A stretch of DNA of 55,504 nt from Gemmatimonadota bacterium (GTDB lineage: Bacteria; Gemmatimonadota; Gemmatimonadetes; Gemmatimonadales; Gemmatimonadaceae). The stretch is taken from positions 1 through 55,504 of the forward strand of contig JAPLKS010000023.1 in assembly GCA_026387915.1 (NCBI GenBank), given 5' to 3'. The notes under the pieces were generated by a model. The model made no database searches and was not told the DNA's origin. It was given only the letters and a program-made list of their open reading frames with translations. Below, piece by piece: positions 50,287 to 55,504 of this stretch (the first letter of the stretch is position 1; the number at the start of each line of letters is the position of its first letter). The position numbers and the translations under genes were made by a program.

Positions 50287-53200
50287 ATGCGACGAACGGC
50301 ACCCGCCGCGGAGCCCACGCTCCTCCACGAATTCTTCATCCGCGCCGCCGCGCGATGGCCGCAACACGTCGCCATCGACATCCCCTCCGGCGCGCTCCGC
50401 CCGGTCCGGCATCGCACCACGTACCAAGAGCTCGACCGCCAGTCCGACGCCATCGCCCACCGCATCGCACCGGCCGTCACCGGCGAATCCGTGGTCGCCG
50501 TCCTCCTCCCACGTTCCTCCTCCCACGTCTACGCCGCCCAACTGGGCGTGATGAAAGCGGGCGCCGCGTATACCTGCTGCGACCTCGCCTTCCCCGACGA
50601 ACGACTCCGCGACATTCTCGCCGACGCCAACCCCGTCGCCGTCCTCACCGACGCCGGCGGTCGCACCCGCGCTATCAATGCGGGCATTCCTGCCGATCGC
50701 ATCGTCAACGTTGTCGAACTGCTCCACGCCAACCCCAATCCACCGGCCTTCACCTCACCGGCCTGGCTCACCGAACGCAATCTCGCCTACGTCATCTACA
50801 CGTCGGGAACCACCGGACGCCCCAAAGGGGTGATGATCGAGCACCAGAGCGTCGTGAACCTCGTCGGCTCCGACATCCCGTACTTCCAGCTCTCCGAACG
50901 TGACCGGTGCGTGCAATGCTCCTCGCCGGCCTACGATTCCTCCGTCGAAGAGACCTGGATCGCCTTCGCCGTCGGCGCCACCCTCGTTGTCATGGACGAA
51001 CACGACGCGCGACTCGGCCCCGACATCGTCCCCTGGCTCCGGCGCGAACGCATCACCTTCTTCTGCCCGCCCCCCACACTCCTCCGCGCCTCCGGCTGCA
51101 ACGATCCCGCCGCCGCGCTCCCCGAACTCAAGTACGTCTACGTCGGCGGCGAAGCACTGCCGCAGGATCTCTCCGATCGCTGGGCCGGTGCCTGCGCCCT
51201 CGTGAATGGCTACGGCCCCACCGAATGCACCGTCACCGTCACACGCGTGCAAATGCGCGTCGGGCAACCGGTCACCATCGGCTCCCCAATCCAGAATGTG
51301 AACGCCTGGATCGTCGACGATGCGCTCGCCCCAGTGCCCGACGGCACCCAAGGCGAACTCGTGATCGGCGGCATCGCACTCGCGCGTGGCTATTGGAAAC
51401 AGCCCGAACTCACCGAGCAGCGATTCCCAACCCATCCGACCCTCGGCCGCCTCTACCGCACGGGTGACCTCGCAACTCGTAACTCCGACGGCGCCATTGT
51501 CTATCACGGCCGCGGCGACGCCCAAGTCAAACTGCGCGGCTATCGCATTGAACTCGGTGCTATCGAGTCCGCCCTCACTGCCTGCGATGGGGTTCGCGAA
51601 GCCGCATGCACCGTGCAGGGCGCCGAAGGTCGGCAAGTGCTCGTCGCGTTTATTGTACCAGATCGCGCCGACACGCCACCCGAGAGCGACTCGCTCCTCC
51701 AATCGCTCCGCACCTCGCTCCCCGACTACATGGTGCCCAAGCGCATCGGCGTACTCGAAGAGCTCCCCATCTCCAACAGCGGCAAACTCGACCGCAAAGC
51801 ACTCCCCCGCCTCGACGACGCCGCCGACAACGCCGCCGATCCGTCCACACAGGACGATCACCCCACCGGCGAGGCTCCGCGCACTGCCACGGAATCGCGC
51901 ATCGTCACGGCCATGCGCCACGCACTCGAGAGCCGAGGCCACGTCGGGGTCAACGATGACTTCTTCACTCGGCTCGGTGGCGACTCCCTTAGCGCCGCCG
52001 TACTGATCACCGCACTCCGCGAACACAGCGACACCGGCGTCCTCGACGTGCGCGACGTCTACGAAGCGCGCACCGCCGCCGCCCTCGCGCAACGCGCCGC
52101 CGCCGCAACTGCTCGCGCCAGCAACGGCGCCACGCCAGACGAAAGCGCAGCCGAACGCGCCACCACCGCCAACGCGCCGTCCCCAGACCGCAATGTCACC
52201 GGCGCCACGCTCGTGCAAGTCGCCTGGATCCTACGACGCATGGTGTTCGGCTCCGTCGTCGCTTGGTTCCTCGCCTTCGAAGCGTTCCCCTACCTCGTTT
52301 CCACCGTCGGACTCGTAAAGCTCCTGCTGCTCGCCGCGCCCCTGTCACTCCTTGGCATCGCCATTTACGCACCGCTCTCCGTACTGATCGCCAAGTTCAC
52401 CAAGGAATCGCTCATCGGCCGCTACACCGCATGCCGCGCCGATGCGTGGAGCAGCCTGCACGTCCGCAACTGGATTGTGCAGCAGACGGTCAAAAGCATT
52501 CCCTGGTGGCTCATCGAAGGCACCGAGTTTCAGTCCATGGCACTGCGCGCGCTCGGCGCACGCATCGGCAAGCGCGTTCATATCCATCGCGGCGTAGACC
52601 TTCGGCAGGGCGGATGGGACCTCCTCACCCTCGGCGACGACGTCTCCCTCGGCCAGAACGTGTCGCTGCGTATCGTCGAACTGGATCAAGGGCAGATCGT
52701 CTTTGCGCCCGTCACCATTCGGGATCGCGCCACCGTTGAGGTACACAGCGGCGTGGGCGGCAACACCGCCATCGAAGAAGACGGCTATCTCTCAGCCGGC
52801 TCCTCACTCTCGCGCGGCGATGTCATTCCGCGCGGAAAACGGTGGGAAGGACTCCCCGCTCGCCCCGCCGGCGCGTCGCCGACCCAGCCGAACGTACCGG
52901 CCGATCAGCGCCAACTCTCGCCGGTGTCCGCCGCCTTGATGATGTTCGCCGCGCGCATCGCGCTCTCGGCGTTCATTGCACTCCCCACCGCACTCATCGC
53001 CATCACCGTCACCGTCGTGCGCGAAGTCGACACCCAAGGCTTCCTCGACTGGCTGTACGTCGATTCTACCAACGCCGAGATTATGCTCTCGTGGGTGCTC
53101 ATCAGCATCCTCTCAGTGCCGATCGCGCTTGTGATGGAAGCGCTCGCCTGCCGCGTGATGGGCCGCGTGAACGAAGGCGTCATCGGGCGATGGACACCCG

Positions 53201-54336
53201 GCTATCTCCGCGTCTGGCTCAAACCGGTGCTCGTGGACAACGGATCTCGTTGGCTCTACGGCACCCTCTTCTGGCCGTCGTGGCTCCGACTCGCCGGAAT
53301 GAAAGTCGGCACGGGCTGTGAAATCAGCAGTCTCATCGACACCGTCCCCGAACTCGTCTCCATCGGCAGCAAGACCTTCTGCGCCGACGGCATCTACCTC
53401 GCCGGCGCGGTGGTGCATCGCGGTACCGTCTCAGTGGCGCACACATCCATCGGCGCCGACTGCTTCCTCGGCAACGGCGCCATCGTCGAATCCGGCGTGC
53501 ATATGCCCGACGACACACTCCTCGGCGTTTGCACCGTCGCCTCGCGCGCAGAACTTCGGTCTGGTTCCGCCTGGTTTGGCAATCCACCGTTCGAACTTCC
53601 GCACCGCGAAGTCATCGCATTCGACTCCGCTTTCACGTACGATCCCTCCCCGCTCCGCTACGCCTTCCGCGTCTGCTGGGAACTCGCCCGCTTTGCCGTC
53701 CCCGCCATTCCCGCGATGGTCGCGGCGTTCTGGTTCAACTGGCTCGCGGCCGAAGAAACGCTCTCGCTCCCCGTGCTCGTACTGTTCGCCGTCCCCGCCG
53801 TCACCCTGTGCGCCGCACTTCTCGTCACTCTGCTCATCATCGGTCTCAAGTGGGCGATGCTCGGCAAAGTGCGCCCCGGCGTGCATCCGTTGTGGAGTTC
53901 GTGGGCCAGTCGTTGGGACCTGATGTGCTTGGCCTGGAATGTCTTTGCCTCCGACATCGTCTCCGCGCTCGACGGCACGCTCTTGCTCAACGTGTTGCTG
54001 CGCCTCGTCGGCGTGCAGATCGGCAAACGGGTCCTCCTCGGCGCCGATTTCGCCGAAGACCTGCCCGACCCCGACATGCTCACCTTCGAGGACGGCGCCA
54101 CCGTGGACTGCCTTTTTCAGGCGCACACGTTCGAAGATCGCGTGCTCAAAATGGATCGCATCACCATCCGACGCGGCGCAACGGTGGGACGCAACGCCGT
54201 TCTGCTGTATGGCGCGGACATCGGCGCTAACACACGCGTCGCCGCTCATAGCGTGGTGATGAAGCACGAGCACCTGCGCCCCAACCGCACCTACGCCGGC
54301 TTCCCCACCCGTCCCATCGACGGCGCCGAACGGTGA
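50287..54336 (+). CDS. Pls/PosA-type single-module NRPS with three membrane-anchored C-terminal repeats
   Basis: 1349 residues. Adenylation domain about 10-505: Y-T-S-G-T-T-G-R-P-K-G (171-181), N-G-Y-G-P-T-E (307-313), Y-R-T-G-D-L (390-395) and the A10 lysine Lys500 in S-G-K-L-D-R-K. Carrier protein 530-605 with Ser567 in L-G-G-D-S-L. Then three modules, each of two membrane helices plus a left-handed beta-helix-like acyltransferase fold: helices near 645-705, 885-955 and 1130-1190, folds near 755-850, 1005-1100 and 1240-1340. This is the layout of epsilon-poly-L-lysine synthetase and the TIGR02353-type terminal domain. By eye the pocket reads D-S-E-C-Y-G-G-V-T-K; the acidic residue at the 239 position fits a basic amino acid. 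Likely product: an isopeptide-linked homopolymer or capped amino acid. Confidence 0.9.
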   Translation: MRRTAPAAEPTLLHEFFIRAAARWPQHVAIDIPSGALRPVRHRTTYQELDRQSDAIAHRIAPAVTGESVVAVLLPRSSSHVYAAQLGVMKAGAAYTCCDLAFPDERLRDILADANPVAVLTDAGGRTRAINAGIPADRIVNVVELLHANPNPPAFTSPAWLTERNLAYVIYTSGTTGRPKGVMIEHQSVVNLVGSDIPYFQLSERDRCVQCSSPAYDSSVEETWIAFAVGATLVVMDEHDARLGPDIVPWLRRERITFFCPPPTLLRASGCNDPAAALPELKYVYVGGEALPQDLSDRWAGACALVNGYGPTECTVTVTRVQMRVGQPVTIGSPIQNVNAWIVDDALAPVPDGTQGELVIGGIALARGYWKQPELTEQRFPTHPTLGRLYRTGDLATRNSDGAIVYHGRGDAQVKLRGYRIELGAIESALTACDGVREAACTVQGAEGRQVLVAFIVPDRADTPPESDSLLQSLRTSLPDYMVPKRIGVLEELPISNSGKLDRKALPRLDDAADNAADPSTQDDHPTGEAPRTATESRIVTAMRHALESRGHVGVNDDFFTRLGGDSLSAAVLITALREHSDTGVLDVRDVYEARTAAALAQRAAAATARASNGATPDESAAERATTANAPSPDRNVTGATLVQVAWILRRMVFGSVVAWFLAFEAFPYLVSTVGLVKLLLLAAPLSLLGIAIYAPLSVLIAKFTKESLIGRYTACRADAWSSLHVRNWIVQQTVKSIPWWLIEGTEFQSMALRALGARIGKRVHIHRGVDLRQGGWDLLTLGDDVSLGQNVSLRIVELDQGQIVFAPVTIRDRATVEVHSGVGGNTAIEEDGYLSAGSSLSRGDVIPRGKRWEGLPARPAGASPTQPNVPADQRQLSPVSAALMMFAARIALSAFIALPTALIAITVTVVREVDTQGFLDWLYVDSTNAEIMLSWVLISILSVPIALVMEALACRVMGRVNEGVIGRWTPGYLRVWLKPVLVDNGSRWLYGTLFWPSWLRLAGMKVGTGCEISSLIDTVPELVSIGSKTFCADGIYLAGAVVHRGTVSVAHTSIGADCFLGNGAIVESGVHMPDDTLLGVCTVASRAELRSGSAWFGNPPFELPHREVIAFDSAFTYDPSPLRYAFRVCWELARFAVPAIPAMVAAFWFNWLAAEETLSLPVLVLFAVPAVTLCAALLVTLLIIGLKWAMLGKVRPGVHPLWSSWASRWDLMCLAWNVFASDIVSALDGTLLLNVLLRLVGVQIGKRVLLGADFAEDLPDPDMLTFEDGATVDCLFQAHTFEDRVLKMDRITIRRGATVGRNAVLLYGADIGANTRVAAHSVVMKHEHLRPNRTYAGFPTRPIDGAER

Positions 54337-55504
54337 CCCACGCATCATCGCACGCCGAGTCCGAGCGGCACCGTGCGGTGATGGAGGCGGCGGACGCTAC
54401 GTCCGACTCGCACCGCAGTTCGCACCGCAGTTCGCACCGCAGTTCGCACCGCAGTTCGCACCGCAGTTCGCACCGCAGTTCGCACCGCAGTTCGCACCGC
54501 GAGCGATATCTCGCACTCGATGTGGCGCGCGGCTTCGCCGTTCTCGGCATGATCTGGATGCATCTCGTCCCCGCCGACGGCGCCACCACGCCGCTCGGTA
54601 ATGCCGTCACGATTCTCACCCGTTTTCTCGAAGGAAAATCGGCGGCGCTCTTCTGTGTGCTCGCCGGCATCGCGTGGGAACTGCAAGCACAGCGCGTAGA
54701 ATCGCCGCGCTACTTCCTGCGCCGCATCGTCACCCTCGCGTTGTTCGGCCTCGCACTGCACCTCGTGTGGCCCACTGAGATTCTCATTCCCCTCGCGCTG
54801 ATGATGGCCGTCGCGCTGACAGTGCGCGCACGAGGAAACGCCGCACTCGTGGCACTCGCCGCTGTCACGGTGTGCGCCGCGCCACTGTTGCAGGCATGGC
54901 TCCGCCCCGAGATCGCCGCCGACTGGAGTTGGGGCGTCGGCGACACGCACCGCGCCGAACTCGGCGCCAGCTGGGCGACCGTGCGCTTTTTGTTGATCGA
55001 CGGCAACTATCCCGTCATCCCGTGGCTGCTCTTCGCCATCGCCGGCATGCGCCTCTTCGCCAACGGTCTCCCCGCGCGAGCGCGGATGCGGCGCTGGTTC
55101 ATGGTGTCACTGTTTGTGCTCGTCGACTTGCAGTGTTGGTCGTGGTGGACGCGTACCCACCCATCAGCGCTTGGCGCGGCGCGTTTTTTCCTGACAGACT
55201 CTTGGATTCCCACGACCCTTCCATTTGTCGTGCTCAGCGGCGCTGCCGCCTTTGTTCTTTTGACGGGATTGTTATCGCTCAATCCAACTTGGATTCGGCG
55301 GCGGCTCGCATCGGTTGGCGCGCTCGGCCGAGCGTCGCTCACGCATTACGTGGCGCACATTCTGATGGTGTATCTACCGCTACGGGCCCTGTGGCCAGAC
55401 GAACTCTGGCCAGTCCGGTACGGCGTTGCCGCGCTCTTGGTCTACGTGATCGCCGCCCTGCCGCTATCGGTGCTCTGGTTTTCACGATTCCGTCACGGGC
55501 CTCT
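54333..55504 (+). CDS. DUF418/DUF1624-like membrane acyltransferase, 3' end missing
   Basis: 390 codons are visible before the window ends. The GTG at 54333 overlaps the NRPS-like stop (GTGA); an ATG at 54381 is an alternative. Residues about 25-57 are a Ser-His-Arg-Ser repeat encoded by seven perfect 12-bp units. The membrane part starts R-Y-L-A-L-D-V-A-R-G-F-A-V-L-G-M-I-W-M-H, the hallmark of DUF418/DUF1624 (heparan-alpha-glucosaminide N-acetyltransferase-like) proteins. Eight or more helices follow, with a late L-G-R-A-S-L-T-H-Y helix. It may move acyl groups across the membrane onto the NRPS product. This is inferred from overlap and family only. Confidence 0.82.
   Translation, partial: MTHASSHAESERHRAVMEAADATSDSHRSSHRSSHRSSHRSSHRSSHRSSHRSSHRERYLALDVARGFAVLGMIWMHLVPADGATTPLGNAVTILTRFLEGKSAALFCVLAGIAWELQAQRVESPRYFLRRIVTLALFGLALHLVWPTEILIPLALMMAVALTVRARGNAALVALAAVTVCAAPLLQAWLRPEIAADWSWGVGDTHRAELGASWATVRFLLIDGNYPVIPWLLFAIAGMRLFANGLPARARMRRWFMVSLFVLVDLQCWSWWTRTHPSALGAARFFLTDSWIPTTLPFVVLSGAAAFVLLTGLLSLNPTWIRRRLASVGALGRASLTHYVAHILMVYLPLRALWPDELWPVRYGVAALLVYVIAALPLSVLWFSRFRHGP
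54408..54500 (+). repeat. 12-bp tandem repeat, seven perfect copies, in coding sequence
   Basis: The unit CACCGCAGTTCG is repeated perfectly from 54411 to 54494, with partial copies at both edges. The length of 12 keeps the frame and encodes His-Arg-Ser-Ser repeats in the N-terminal cytoplasmic tail of the membrane acyltransferase-like protein. Perfect identity suggests recent slipped-strand expansion. Confidence 0.95.

Noticed and set aside
50755-52218. 487-codon open frame antisense to the NRPS adenylation domain
   Set aside because: Gly/Ala-rich with no recognisable motif, while the sense strand carries all adenylation motifs.
54408-54500. Tandem repeat considered as a CRISPR array
   Set aside because: The units are contiguous 12-mers with no spacers, in frame within a coding sequence.

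Overview
The window is GC-rich, densely coded bacterial DNA with no tRNA, rRNA, CRISPR array, transposase or phage gene that I can recognise. The gene content fits an aerobic Gram-negative environmental bacterium. It includes many secreted hydrolases, two giant sortilin/BNR beta-propeller proteins, a Ser/Thr kinase with a TolB-like propeller, hybrid histidine kinases, SCO/PCuAC copper chaperones and MBG/Ig-like cell-surface repeats. This mix resembles Gemmatimonadota, but that assignment is an inference from gene content, not a measured placement.

Layout. 1-2.2 kb: 3' part of a large MBG/Ig-repeat surface protein. 2.2-8.4 kb: single genes (DinB-like protein, a four-cupredoxin multicopper oxidase with unusual domain order, acyl-CoA thioesterase II, a secreted unknown, a secreted amidohydrolase, truncated haemoglobin). 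8.4-11.2 kb: a Tat-exported class V aminotransferase-like protein divergent from an R2-like ligand-binding oxidase that carries an N-terminal SCP2-like domain. 11.2-23.2 kb: a long minus-strand block. It runs from a CsgG/TPR/barrel protein and Ser/Thr kinase, through a VOC protein and a BNR-propeller protein, to an rRNA pseudouridine synthase, formate/nitrite channel, GNAT and CotH-like secreted protein. 23.3-33.8 kb: GH20 hexosaminidase, membrane hybrid histidine kinase, second BNR-propeller protein, cysteine synthase and DctA-type carrier. 33.8-39.1 kb: TauE/SafE permease, the minus-strand chain SCO - PCuAC - cupredoxin - GHL10 hydrolase, an SDR and a DUF1295 membrane protein.

39.2-46.0 kb is a tightly packed plus-strand operon. 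Its genes are a three-domain cyanophycinase-like/beta-lactamase-like/BNR fusion, an amidase-signature enzyme, a TauE/SafE exporter and a persulfide dioxygenase with two rhodanese domains. Neighbouring genes overlap by 4 nt or lie 2 nt apart. 46.1-49.7 kb encodes a CHASE3-PAS hybrid histidine kinase followed at once by a REC-EAL cyclic-di-GMP phosphodiesterase.

49.9-55.5 kb holds a small rhodanese divergent from a 1349-residue enzyme with the architecture of epsilon-poly-L-lysine / poly-ornithine synthetases: adenylation, carrier protein, then three tandem transmembrane-pair plus left-handed-beta-helix modules. It overlaps by 4 nt a membrane acyltransferase-like gene that runs off the window and carries seven perfect copies of a 12-bp repeat. 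This pair, the 39-46 kb operon and the SCP2-R2lox fusion are the most promising leads for undescribed biology. Several strong intrinsic terminators separate the units, and two of them share an almost identical stem.
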